Positions 14,849 to 22,000 of a stretch of 35,554 bases of DNA are shown here, one piece after another. The position numbers and the translations under genes are program-made. Under the pieces are notes generated by a model that was not told the DNA's origin, did no database searches, and saw only the letters and a list, made by a program, of their open reading frames with translations. This DNA is from Candidatus Nomurabacteria bacterium GW2011_GWA2_40_9 (lineage in GTDB: Bacteria > Patescibacteriota > Minisyncoccia > Phycocordibacterales > UBA9973): contig LBZW01000002.1 of the NCBI GenBank assembly GCA_000993955.1, positions 1-35,554 on the forward strand, read 5' to 3'. The number at the start of each line of letters is the position of its first letter. Within the stretch, counting starts at the first letter, position 1.

Positions 14849-16669
14849 TTAATTTTTGTTGAGAAGTGAAATTAAAATATCTTTTTGCTTAATAAGAGAT
14901 AATTTTTCAAATTCTTTTATATTTTCCTCAAAAACTTTTAGATCTACTGAATACTCAAAAAACGCCTTATCTTTCATTTCCCTCCAAATTTTCAAAAGCA
15001 CTTTTATATCTTTTGCTTTTTCAATATCTTCCATAAACTGCTCGTTATATTTCATTAATTCGCAATAAATAAAATCTTCTTTATTAGATACAGTTCTGAT
15101 TCTTTTAATGTCAACATCCATATGGGTGTTTAATTGTTCTACCAAAATAAATTTTCTATCTCCTCCATCTTCCTTATTTAATTCAATTGTGGCATGACCA
15201 GTTGTTCCAGAACCAGCAAAGAAATCTAAAATTAAATCTTCGTCAGATGTCATTAGCTTTAATGTATCTAATACTGCATATAATGATTTTGGATAACTAA
15301 ATAGATTTTCACCTAAAATTTTTTTCAATAAATTAGTCCCTTGAAACTCAGGAAAATACTTTTTATCAGTCCAAAGATTTTTTAATACCTGCTGTTCATA
15401 GTATTTATGATATATTTTTATTTCATTATCTTCTTTCTTTGCAACAAAAAATTCATTCGCATTTCTTTTGGCAAAAGTTTCTGATATTGTTTTCCATGTA
15501 AAATCTTTTCCATTCTTTTTTGGAAAGACCTCGTAATAATCTTTTTTATTTTCCAAAGTAATATCTCTTAAATCTTTACTAACATATATTGGATAATAAA
15601 AATCAGGCTTACTTTCTCTTGAAGTACTTGTTCTTACTCTTATCAAAGGCTCCAATCTATAATCACCCTGATTATCAGTAAGGTTAAAAGTTTCTGCAAT
15701 TGCCTCGTCTAGGGTCACTTTATTAAATTTTGCAACAGAAATATCTTTCGCATAGACCAACATGTATTCTGTTGCTGCAGAGAAAAATTTTTCATGTTGT
15801 CTGCCTTTTGGATTTATGTAGATTGTGACAAGACCAACTCTATTTTCTCTGCCAAATATTTCATCCATTAATACTCCTATATAATAAAGTTCTTCATGGT
15901 CAATAGTTAATGCAATAAAACCATCTTCTTTTAAGAGATTTAATGCAATCTCAAGTCTATTTTTCATAAAAGTAAGCCAACTTGAATGCTTGAAATTGTT
16001 GTTATATGTAAATGTTTCTGTGCTACCACCAGTATTATATGGGGGGTCTGTATAGATAAGCTTCACTTGTCCGGCAAATTGTTCTTTTAAGCTGTGAAGT
16101 GCGAGTAAGTTGTTGCCTTTGATTATTAGATTTTCGCGAATTACTCCATCTTTATCTCTCTTTAATTCTTTTACTTTTTCTTCTCCATTTTTTGTATATC
16201 TTTTCCAATTTGTCAAAACTTTTGGAGCCAAGAGTTTATCAATATCGTCTTGTGCGAGAATTTCATTAAAAAATATTTCCTTTCGTTTTTCATCCTCTTT
16301 CGTCATCCCACCTTCAAGCACACAGTCCTTAAATGGCCACACAAGAGAGACTTCTTTTCTTTCATTTAAAAATTTACCACCAATATTAAGCCCAATTTTA
16401 TTTTTAAATTTTGTATAAGAATCATTAAGAAAATTCTTATCTTGAATATAAGATACAAAATCATTTATATTAAAAACATACACATCTTTTATTTTCTTGA
16501 AAAACTTGTCTTTTATTTCTTTGTCACTAATTAAAAGCTCAATTAGTTTGCTATCTGCTTTGTACGCTTTATCAATTATAGTATTTGTTAAAATATCACC
16601 CTCTTGATCAAGAAAATCTGGTTCATTTTTAAGAATTTTATTTAATTTTTCTTCAAATTTATTGACCAT
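14849..16669 (-). CDS. Type III DNA adenine methyltransferase Mod subunit
   Basis: 606 residues. Beta-class N6-adenine methyltransferase that also supplies target recognition for Res. Motif IV is DPPY at residues 208-211 (LIYTDPPYNTGG) and motif I is LDFFAGSGTTGHA near residue 487, the order typical of the beta class. The middle region (about residues 270-450) is the variable target-recognition part. The N-terminal 180 residues are family-like and include NLLALHSLKEQFAG just before motif IV. It is first in a minus-strand operon with the HEPN-like gene and res. A palindrome, ACTTATAAGT, touches the ATG and might be an operator. Confidence 0.93.
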   Translation of the reverse strand: MVNKFEEKLNKILKNEPDFLDQEGDILTNTIIDKAYKADSKLIELLISDKEIKDKFFKKIKDVYVFNINDFVSYIQDKNFLNDSYTKFKNKIGLNIGGKFLNERKEVSLVWPFKDCVLEGGMTKEDEKRKEIFFNEILAQDDIDKLLAPKVLTNWKRYTKNGEEKVKELKRDKDGVIRENLIIKGNNLLALHSLKEQFAGQVKLIYTDPPYNTGGSTETFTYNNNFKHSSWLTFMKNRLEIALNLLKEDGFIALTIDHEELYYIGVLMDEIFGRENRVGLVTIYINPKGRQHEKFFSAATEYMLVYAKDISVAKFNKVTLDEAIAETFNLTDNQGDYRLEPLIRVRTSTSRESKPDFYYPIYVSKDLRDITLENKKDYYEVFPKKNGKDFTWKTISETFAKRNANEFFVAKKEDNEIKIYHKYYEQQVLKNLWTDKKYFPEFQGTNLLKKILGENLFSYPKSLYAVLDTLKLMTSDEDLILDFFAGSGTTGHATIELNKEDGGDRKFILVEQLNTHMDVDIKRIRTVSNKEDFIYCELMKYNEQFMEDIEKAKDIKVLLKIWREMKDKAFFEYSVDLKVFEENIKEFEKLSLIKQKDILISLLNKN

Positions 16670-16679
16670 ACTTATAAGT
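16670..16679. promoter_or_regulatory. Palindrome adjoining the mod start
   Basis: ACTTATAAGT is a perfect ten-base palindrome directly before the mod ATG. It could be a repressor site or include a -10-like TATAAG. It is not the same word as the PanA palindrome, so common control is not indicated. Confidence 0.3.
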
Positions 16680-16727
16680 GTAATACTAACAATTTATCAG
16701 TCAAATTGCTAATGAAAACTTACTTTG

Positions 16728-16799
16728 TGCCGGGGGGCAGAATCGCACTGCCGACCTATCCCTCTTCAGGGGAGAGCTCTACTACTGAGCTACCCCGGC
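16728..16799 (-). tRNA. tRNA-Phe(GAA) with an unusual elbow
   Basis: Acceptor GCCGGGG/CCCCGGC pairs perfectly, with discriminator A. The anticodon loop is CTGAAGA, giving GAA with G37. The D loop is AGTAGTA, lacking the G18-G19 pair, and the T loop is TGCGATT, with G in place of the usual T/pseudouridine at 55. The first anticodon-stem pair (27-43) is a C-T mismatch. The structure is otherwise complete, with a five-base variable loop, so I call it a tRNA gene. Confidence 0.85.
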
Positions 16800-16817
16800 A
16801 TATCTACTTTTCAACAT

Positions 16818-17066
16818 CTACCTCGGCATAAAACTTTTGAATTTTTCTATAGTCACGCCAGCTTCTTTGATAAAACTCTGGAACTGCGTGATATATGGCT
16901 CCAAGAAATACAGTGTCCCGATAGCCACACCTATCACAAATACCCAATGCACAATCTGAAAAAAAGCCTGCTTTTTCTGGACACTTCGTATTTTTCGAAG
17001 CATCTCGTTGTTCTCTTCTACGAGTTCATGGGTCTCTTCTAAGAGTTTTTTGGATTCAGGATCCAT
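16818..17066 (-). CDS. Small coiled-coil membrane protein, conserved-hypothetical type
   Basis: 82 residues. The N-terminal part (ESKKLLEETHELVEENNEML) is a charged coiled coil, followed by one membrane helix (about residues 38-57) and a short amphipathic tail. No enzyme motif is visible. I recognise the type as a short CPR membrane protein of unknown function. It lies alone on the minus strand between tRNA-Phe and tRNA-Arg. Confidence 0.7.
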   Translation of the reverse strand: MDPESKKLLEETHELVEENNEMLRKIRSVQKKQAFFQIVHWVFVIGVAIGTLYFLEPYITQFQSFIKEAGVTIEKFKSFMPR

Positions 17067-17153
17067 AGTAATACTTTAGCATATTTAATAAAAAAAACCA
17101 GTATAAACTTATTTGAGAATAAGCCTTTATATGTTAGATTATAAGAGTTAGCT

Positions 17154-17225
17154 GTCCTCGTAGTTAAATGGATATAACTGCCGCGTCCTAAGTGGTAATT
17201 GCAGGTTCGATTCCTGCCGAGGACA
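17154..17225 (+). tRNA. tRNA-Arg(CCT)
   Basis: Acceptor GTCCTCG (17154-17160) pairs with CGAGGAC (17218-17224), discriminator A. The D arm is GTTA/TAAC with a GG-containing loop. The anticodon stem is GCCGC/GTGGT around GTCCTAA, giving CCT. The T arm GCAGG/CCTGC surrounds TTCGATT. No encoded CCA. Confidence 0.92.
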
Positions 17226-17233
17226 CAACTAAA

Positions 17234-17467
17234 TTACAACCCCAACAATTCTACTATCTTTGGCTTATTGAAGCCTACGATTAGATTGTCACCGATTTGG
17301 ATGACAGGCACACCCATTTGGCCTGATTTTTCTATCATTTCTGCCCTCTTTGCAGTATCTATTGCTACATCGTAGTCAGTAAAAGCTACATTTTTCTCTT
17401 TAAAAAAGTCCTTTGCCATGTGACAAAAGTGACATGAGGGTGTTGAATATATAATTACATTTTGCAT
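17234..17467 (-). CDS. Glutaredoxin / NrdH-like redoxin
   Basis: 77 residues, a minimal thioredoxin fold. The redox site is CHFC at residues 12-15 (STPSCHFCHMAKDFF), the cis-proline loop is MGVPVIQIG, and the closing segment is IVGFNKPKIVELL. It would act as a dithiol reductant in the cytoplasm, for example for ribonucleotide reductase, but no nrd gene is visible nearby. It stands between tRNA-Arg and tRNA-Gly, convergent with tRNA-Arg. A TATAAT about 34 bases upstream of the ATG is a plausible promoter. Confidence 0.9.
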   Translation of the reverse strand: MQNVIIYSTPSCHFCHMAKDFFKEKNVAFTDYDVAIDTAKRAEMIEKSGQMGVPVIQIGDNLIVGFNKPKIVELLGL

Positions 17468-17531
17468 AAATTTTTATCTGTTAACTATTAATTACTTACA
17501 TTATATCATATGAATCAAGTGACACCAACTG

Positions 17532-17602
17532 TGCGGGATGGGATAATCGAAACCCCGTCTAATCCTTGGGAAGGACTCATTCTACCACTAAACTAATCCC
17601 GC
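17532..17602 (-). tRNA. tRNA-Gly(CCC)
   Basis: Acceptor GCGGGAT/ATCCCGC pairs perfectly, discriminator A. D arm GTTT/GAAT with AGTGGTA loop. Anticodon stem AGTCC/GGATT around TTCCCAA, giving CCC. T arm GGGGT/ATCCC around TTCGATT. No encoded CCA. Confidence 0.92.
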
Positions 17603-17606
17603 AAAT

Positions 17607-17631
17607 TTTGCCAAAGCAAGGCTTTGGCAAA
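17607..17631. repeat. Dispersed palindrome CCAAAGC-n3-GCTTTGG, copy 2
   Basis: TTTGCCAAAGC (17607-17617), AAG, GCTTTGGCAAA (17621-17631): a perfect 11-base-pair stem. This intergenic copy lies seven bases past ftsB and beside tRNA-Gly, where it could act as a terminator. Confidence 0.75.
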
Positions 17632-17637
17632 TTATTC

Positions 17638-18012
17638 TTATTTAAACAGATTTTTTAAAAAAGAAAAGAATCCTTTTTTTTCTACTGTTTCATCTGCTAT
17701 TTTTTCTTTATCATCTACTATCACTATCAACCCTTCGCCTGCACGGGCAAGCCCGAAATTTTCTCGAAAAACTCTTTCCTTCCCTTCATCAGTGTTTAGA
17801 TTATTTATATCTTCACCAAGTTTTTCTTTTCTATTTTCCAATTCATTCACCTTGGCCTCAGCTATGTCTTTATTCTCTTTGGTATCCTTCATTTTGTTCA
17901 GCAAATCAAAAACACCATAGGCAAACACTAAAATTACAACAGTTAAAACGACCAAAAAAGGCCATGATTCTAAGATACGCCTTCCACTCTTTTTTTCTTG
18001 AAAATTCCTCAT
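17638..18012 (-). CDS. ftsB: FtsB/DivIC-type septum-formation initiator
   Basis: 124 residues with the family architecture: short cytoplasmic N terminus, one membrane helix (about residues 18-38, LVVLTVVILVFAYGVFDLL), a coiled coil (about 40-75), and the conserved end ERVFRENFGLARAGEGLIVIV. FtsB bridges FtsL and FtsQ in the divisome and helps activate septal peptidoglycan synthesis. A lysine- and phenylalanine-rich tail follows. TATTAT lies six bases before the ATG and no ribosome binding site is seen. A small membrane-peptide gene diverges from it only 19 bases away. Confidence 0.88.
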   Translation of the reverse strand: MRNFQEKKSGRRILESWPFLVVLTVVILVFAYGVFDLLNKMKDTKENKDIAEAKVNELENRKEKLGEDINNLNTDEGKERVFRENFGLARAGEGLIVIVDDKEKIADETVEKKGFFSFLKNLFK

Positions 18013-18018
18013 AATATG

Positions 18019-18025
18019 ATAATAT
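18019..18025. promoter_or_regulatory. Overlapping divergent -10 boxes (ftsB and the 37-residue peptide)
   Basis: ATAATAT is read as TATTAT on the minus strand (18024-18019), six bases before ATG 18012, and as TAATAT on the plus strand (18020-18025), six bases before ATG 18032. The two -10 boxes share five bases, which should make the two promoters mutually exclusive. Confidence 0.5.
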
Positions 18026-18031
18026 CAGTAT

Positions 18032-18145
18032 ATGCTTTTCCATAAAAAACATCAAAAGAAAATACAAGTCATCTGGAGCGTGTTATGCGTACTCATCATC
18101 ATCTCCATGATATTACTTTATTCTCCAATTTTTACACCACAATAA
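18032..18145 (+). CDS. 37-residue single-helix membrane peptide
   Basis: ATG 18032 to TAA 18143-18145. A basic N terminus (HKKHQKKIQ) leads into one membrane helix (VIWSVLCVLIIISMILL) and a short tail ending SPIFTPQ. The positive-inside pattern and coding-like composition support a real small protein. TAATAT lies six bases before the ATG. Its divergence from ftsB suggests, but does not prove, an envelope-related role. The structured element copy B begins four bases after its stop. Confidence 0.6.
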   Translation: MLFHKKHQKKIQVIWSVLCVLIIISMILLYSPIFTPQ

Positions 18146-18148
18146 AAG

Positions 18149-18292
18149 ACTGTGAATTACGAAACTCGTCGCAGGCGTAAGTTTTTGAGAACCTTTGCAC
18201 AGGCGGGTAGCCGAGCAAAGCAATTTTCCAGCAGGAAAATATGCGTGGTGAACAAAAACTTATGCCAAGAAAGAGTTTTGTAATTCACAGTT
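18149..18292. repeat. Structured element, copy B: conserved core within long inverted arms
   Basis: Arms 18149-18193 and 18246-18292 are complementary over about 45 positions with an internal loop near the middle. The core (18194-18245) matches copy A at nearly every base, including GGCGGGTAGCCGAGCA and the AGCA-loop hairpin, here ATTTTCC/GGAAAAT with one more G-C pair than copy A. The right arm contains the lepA stop codon. The arms share no obvious sequence with those of copy A apart from TTTTTGAGA and CAAAAA next to the core. Confidence 0.75.
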
Positions 18293-20171
18293 CACTACGC
18301 ATCATCTTCAAGAATACATCTTGAGAGATATTTACCCTGCCTCTGTCTTTCATCTTTTTCTTGCCTTTTTTCTGTTTATCTAAAAGTTTATTTTTTCTGG
18401 TTATATCTCCTCCATACAGATAGCCTGTCACATCTTTTCGAAAAGCTTGAATAGTGCGAGAAGATATAATCCTGTTGTTGGCCTTGCCTTGAATTTTAGT
18501 GACAAACATTTGCCGAGGTAAAATACTGTGCAGTTTTTCTACTGCTTTTTCAGCTTCTTCTTCTACTCTCTTGGCAGACACCACCCTAGAAAAAGCAGGG
18601 ATGACTTCATCTGCTACTAGTATGTCGAGACGAGTCACATTTGCTTCCCGCATACCTTCTATCTCATAAGATATAGACCCGTATCCAGAAGAAGTACTTT
18701 TCAATTCATCAAAGAAATTACGCATAAGCTCTCGGAGGGGCATCTTTACAGATATTGATGATCTGGTATCACCAAAATTTTCTGTGTCGCCCACTTCTCC
18801 TTCATGGTCAAAGATAAGTTGCATAATATTCCCTAGATATTTTGCTGGAGTTATTATTTTTACATTCACCCAAGGCTCAAATACAGAAACTATATCATTG
18901 TCATCGGGGAAAAAATATGGTGAATAAACTTTTTCTTTTTTACCATTCTTTTTGAGGACTTCATAAGTAATAGAAGGTGTGGTTATAACTAAATTTAAAT
19001 TAAATTCACGGCGAAGTCTCTCTGTTATTATCTCCAAGTGAAGCATACCCAAGAACCCTGAGCGGAAGCCCCTACCGAGCGACCCACTGGATTCTTCTTC
19101 ATAAGAAAATGCCGAATCAGAGAGCTTTAATTTTCCGAGTGCAAGTTTTAATTCTAGAAAGTCATCTGCATCTTCTGGAAAAACAGAAGCCCATACCACA
19201 GGCAGTGGTTTAGCATAGCCTTCTATTGGTGGTACTGGGTTTTTTGACATGGTTATAGTGTCTCCAACAGAAGCTATGCCAGGCTTTTTTATGCCTGTGA
19301 CTATGTAGCCAGTATCCCCTGCTTGGAGTGAATCTCTCGGAGTTTCTTCTGGAGAAAATGTACCGACTTCGAGTGCTGTGAACTTCTCACCAGAAATTGA
19401 AAACTGAATATTGTCTCCTTTTTTTATTTTACCGTCCAAGATTCTGACAAATACGATCACACCTTTGTGATTTGAATATTTAAAATCAAATACTAATGCT
19501 CGCAACACCTCACCCGACCTCTGAGATTCGGGTCCCACCCCAAATCTCCCCTCTCCTTTCAGGAGAGGGGCACAGGGTGAGGTTGGTGAAGGAACTCTCT
19601 TGATAATTTCTTGCAAAAGATTATCCACCCCCTCTCCAGTCTTGCCTGAAACCAATAAAATTTCATCTGGATCACAATCAAGTAAATTCACAACTTCTTC
19701 TTTTACTTCTTCTATGCGGGCGAGCGGTGAGTCTATTTTTGACAATACTGGAATAATTTTGAGTCCTGCATTTCGTGCCATATTGAGTGTAGTCAGTGTC
19801 TGTGCTTGCACACCTTGAGTGCTATCTACGAGTAGTATAGAGCCCTCTACGGCCTTCAAAGCGCGTGATACCTCGTAAGAAAAATCTATGTGGCCGGGGG
19901 TGTCAATCAAATTCAGAATAAATTCTGAATTTGATTGAAGATTTAAATATTTAAATATTTCAATATTGTCCGGATGATAAATCATCCGGACGGGTTGCAT
20001 CTTGATAGTGATTCCACGCTCACGCTCGAGCTCCATAGAGTCTAGAACCTGGTCTCGCATTTTGCGCACCTCTATGGTCTTTGTAATTTCAAGCATTCTA
20101 TCCGCCAAGGTGCTCTTGCCATGGTCTATGTGCGCTATGATTGAAAAATTTCTGATGTGTTTTAAATCCAT
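18285..20171 (-). CDS. lepA: Elongation factor 4 (LepA), back-translocating GTPase
   Basis: 628 residues, about 30 longer than usual. LepA acts on the ribosome as a translational GTPase. G1 is AHIDHGKST, switch I RERGITIKM, G3 DTPGH, G4 SKID (Ser replaces the usual Asn of NKxD), followed by domains II, III and V and the LepA C-terminal domain ending KKGKKKMKDRGRVNISQDVFLKMM. Two insertions are built from palindromes: residues about 66-84 between switch I and G3 (19904-19991), and about 193-221 after the G domain (19508-19582). Both lie in surface positions between motifs, so activity is probably retained. It is last in the leuS-murJ-ABC-lepA run, six bases after the ABC gene. Confidence 0.95.
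   Translation of the reverse strand: MDLKHIRNFSIIAHIDHGKSTLADRMLEITKTIEVRKMRDQVLDSMELERERGITIKMQPVRMIYHPDNIEIFKYLNLQSNSEFILNLIDTPGHIDFSYEVSRALKAVEGSILLVDSTQGVQAQTLTTLNMARNAGLKIIPVLSKIDSPLARIEEVKEEVVNLLDCDPDEILLVSGKTGEGVDNLLQEIIKRVPSPTSPCAPLLKGEGRFGVGPESQRSGEVLRALVFDFKYSNHKGVIVFVRILDGKIKKGDNIQFSISGEKFTALEVGTFSPEETPRDSLQAGDTGYIVTGIKKPGIASVGDTITMSKNPVPPIEGYAKPLPVVWASVFPEDADDFLELKLALGKLKLSDSAFSYEEESSGSLGRGFRSGFLGMLHLEIITERLRREFNLNLVITTPSITYEVLKKNGKKEKVYSPYFFPDDNDIVSVFEPWVNVKIITPAKYLGNIMQLIFDHEGEVGDTENFGDTRSSISVKMPLRELMRNFFDELKSTSSGYGSISYEIEGMREANVTRLDILVADEVIPAFSRVVSAKRVEEEAEKAVEKLHSILPRQMFVTKIQGKANNRIISSRTIQAFRKDVTGYLYGGDITRKNKLLDKQKKGKKKMKDRGRVNISQDVFLKMMRSEL
19508..19582. repeat. Nested GC-rich palindromic insertion in lepA
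   Basis: Inner stem CCCCTCTCCT/AGGAGAGGGG (19548-19557 and 19561-19570, loop TTC) and outer arms CCTCACCC/GGGTGAGG (19508-19515 and 19575-19582). It encodes the non-family segment SPTSPCAPLLKGEG and what follows. Closely similar to 28853-28885. Confidence 0.75.
19904..19991. repeat. Three successive palindromes in the lepA G domain
   Basis: Perfect 16-bp arms at 19904-19919 and 19922-19937, then ATTTAAATATTTAAAT (19941-19956), then perfect 11-bp arms at 19968-19978 and 19981-19991. The first and third each include genuine LepA sequence as one half (ILNLIDTPG side and VRMIYH side) and its inverted copy as the other half. Confidence 0.8.
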
Positions 20172-20177
20172 AAAGTT

Positions 20178-21947
20178 TTAATCTTCTTCTTGCATAAATC
20201 CCCCTGTCTGGTGATTCCAAAGAGACTCGTACATCCCCTTCTTTGCCAAAAGTTCTGCGTGGGTACCCTCTTCTACTATTGTACCCTTATCGAGCACAAT
20301 TATCCTGTCCATCTTCTGTATTGTAGAGAGTCTGTGTGCTATGACAATAGTAGTTTTGCCTTTCATAAGTTCATTGAATGCATCTTGAATATAAGACTCA
20401 CTAATACTGTCTAGTGAACTTGTAGCTTCATCTAGTATGAGTATTGGAGCAGGTTTGAGCATCGCCCTCGCTATAGCCACACGCTGACGTTCCCCACCAG
20501 AGAGTTTTATCCCCCGTTCTCCTACCAATGTATCATAACCGTGAGATAAATTGATTATAAATTCATGTGCATGGGCTTTCTTTGCAGCCTCTATTATTTC
20601 TTCTTTTGAAGCTTCGGGGTTACCATAAGCAATATTTTCACTAATTGTCCTATGAAACAATATTGGTTCTTGAGGGATATAAGATATATTTCTACGCAAA
20701 TCATCTTGTGTAATTTTTTTTATATTTTGACCATCAATAAGTATATTTCCTTTATTTATATCAATGAAACGCATAAGCAATTTTGTAATAGTTGACTTAC
20801 CAGAACCAGAATGTCCAACTAACCCCACCTTTTCTCCTGAAAAAATCTTTAAAGAAAAATCTTGAAATATATCATTTGATACTCCATAATCAAAAAAAAC
20901 ATTTTTCATTTCTATCACGCCTTCTTTTATTTTACACACTTCTGCATTTGGGTCATCTAATACATCTGGAACTTTTTTAAAAATATCCACCATTTCTCTC
21001 ATATCAGAGTAAGCTTTTGTGAATTTAGTCATAGCTCTACCTAGATCCCAAAGAGAATGACCGAGTGTTATAGAATAACTTTGAACTAAAACAAAGACCC
21101 CAGCTGAAATGGTTCCTAAAATCCATAATTTAGCAGTTACAAAAACAACAACAATCTGCATTATTATAATAATTGCTGATTGAATAGCAATTTGTTTATT
21201 ACCAAAATCCCAGGCTGCAGATCTAAATTTATAATCTTCTCTTGTGACTTTTTTAAAGTGTTCAATTTCTCTTTCATTTGCTGCAGAAGATTTTATTGAG
21301 AGAGTGTTAGTTATGGTATCTGCTAAATACCCTGTTACCTTTGAATCGGCAGAAGCTTCTCGTAAATCGTATTCCACTTTTTTTCTTGAAACAAAAAATA
21401 TAATACTTATGTAGAAAATAGACATAAGCAAAAATATAAAAGCTATTTTGGGTGCTTCAATAAAGAAAACTGTAAAAATAGAAATAAAAATAACAATAGA
21501 CGACCAAAAATTATCTATGATAATATCATGCATAACTTCAAATGAACGCACAAATTTTCTTGATTTATTTACCAGTGAACCAGAAAAGTTATCTGCAAAA
21601 AATATATATGAGTGTTTGTGCAACTTGGCAAAAGAAAAATCATGCAAATCTCTTATGACATTGGACTGAAATTTAGACACTAAAAATTGTGTACTTCTTC
21701 CAAAAAACCAAGAAATAGGCAAAAACAAAGCTATCAAAAAAACACTTTTGTATAAAGATTGAGATACGAGAGCTTTATCAATCCCTGTTACAGATATGGT
21801 ATCTAAAATCTTTTTATAAAAAATAGGATTTAAAATACTAGAAAATATTGTGCGTAAAGCATGTAATATAAAAATAGAGAAAAATAGCCACTTATATTTC
21901 ATGACTATAGGTTTAATATAATAAAGAGTTTTCTTAAATTCAAACAT
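20178..21947 (-). CDS. ABC exporter, fused membrane and ATPase domains (MsbA/MDR type)
   Basis: About 589 residues. Six membrane helices (roughly residues 15-320) are followed by one nucleotide-binding domain: Walker A GHSGSGKST, Q loop PQEPILF, signature LSGGERQR, Walker B ILILDEATSSLD, and the H loop IAHRLST. Such half-transporters work as homodimers and export lipids, peptides or drugs; the cargo cannot be read here. I take ATG 21947 as the start; an in-frame TTG at 21959 lies in a small hairpin (21954-21967). It sits between murJ and lepA. Confidence 0.92.
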   Translation of the reverse strand: MFEFKKTLYYIKPIVMKYKWLFFSIFILHALRTIFSSILNPIFYKKILDTISVTGIDKALVSQSLYKSVFLIALFLPISWFFGRSTQFLVSKFQSNVIRDLHDFSFAKLHKHSYIFFADNFSGSLVNKSRKFVRSFEVMHDIIIDNFWSSIVIFISIFTVFFIEAPKIAFIFLLMSIFYISIIFFVSRKKVEYDLREASADSKVTGYLADTITNTLSIKSSAANEREIEHFKKVTREDYKFRSAAWDFGNKQIAIQSAIIIIMQIVVVFVTAKLWILGTISAGVFVLVQSYSITLGHSLWDLGRAMTKFTKAYSDMREMVDIFKKVPDVLDDPNAEVCKIKEGVIEMKNVFFDYGVSNDIFQDFSLKIFSGEKVGLVGHSGSGKSTITKLLMRFIDINKGNILIDGQNIKKITQDDLRRNISYIPQEPILFHRTISENIAYGNPEASKEEIIEAAKKAHAHEFIINLSHGYDTLVGERGIKLSGGERQRVAIARAMLKPAPILILDEATSSLDSISESYIQDAFNELMKGKTTIVIAHRLSTIQKMDRIIVLDKGTIVEEGTHAELLAKKGMYESLWNHQTGGFMQEED

Positions 21948-21953
21948 AAAATT

Positions 21954-21967
21954 GCCCAAAAAGGGGC
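21954..21967 (-). terminator. Small hairpin between murJ and the ABC gene
   Basis: Minus strand GCCC, C-T5 loop, GGGC, followed by AATTTT. A weak terminator or attenuator-like hairpin, short and not followed by a long T run. Confidence 0.25.
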
Positions 21968-22000
21968 TTAATATATAATATAACAGAAAAAGGCTAAATT

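Noticed and set aside
11660-16669. Type I or BREX/DISARM system
   Set aside because: There is no HsdS or pglX/brx gene; the beta-class Mod next to a helicase-PD-(D/E)XK Res is the type III arrangement.
19904-19991. Frameshift or intein in lepA
   Set aside because: The frame is continuous, the added stretch is short and no intein or splice motif is present.
18285-20171. Recoded UGA (Gracilibacteria/Absconditabacteria code)
   Set aside because: lepA ends at TGA and no conserved glycine positions are encoded by in-frame TGA.
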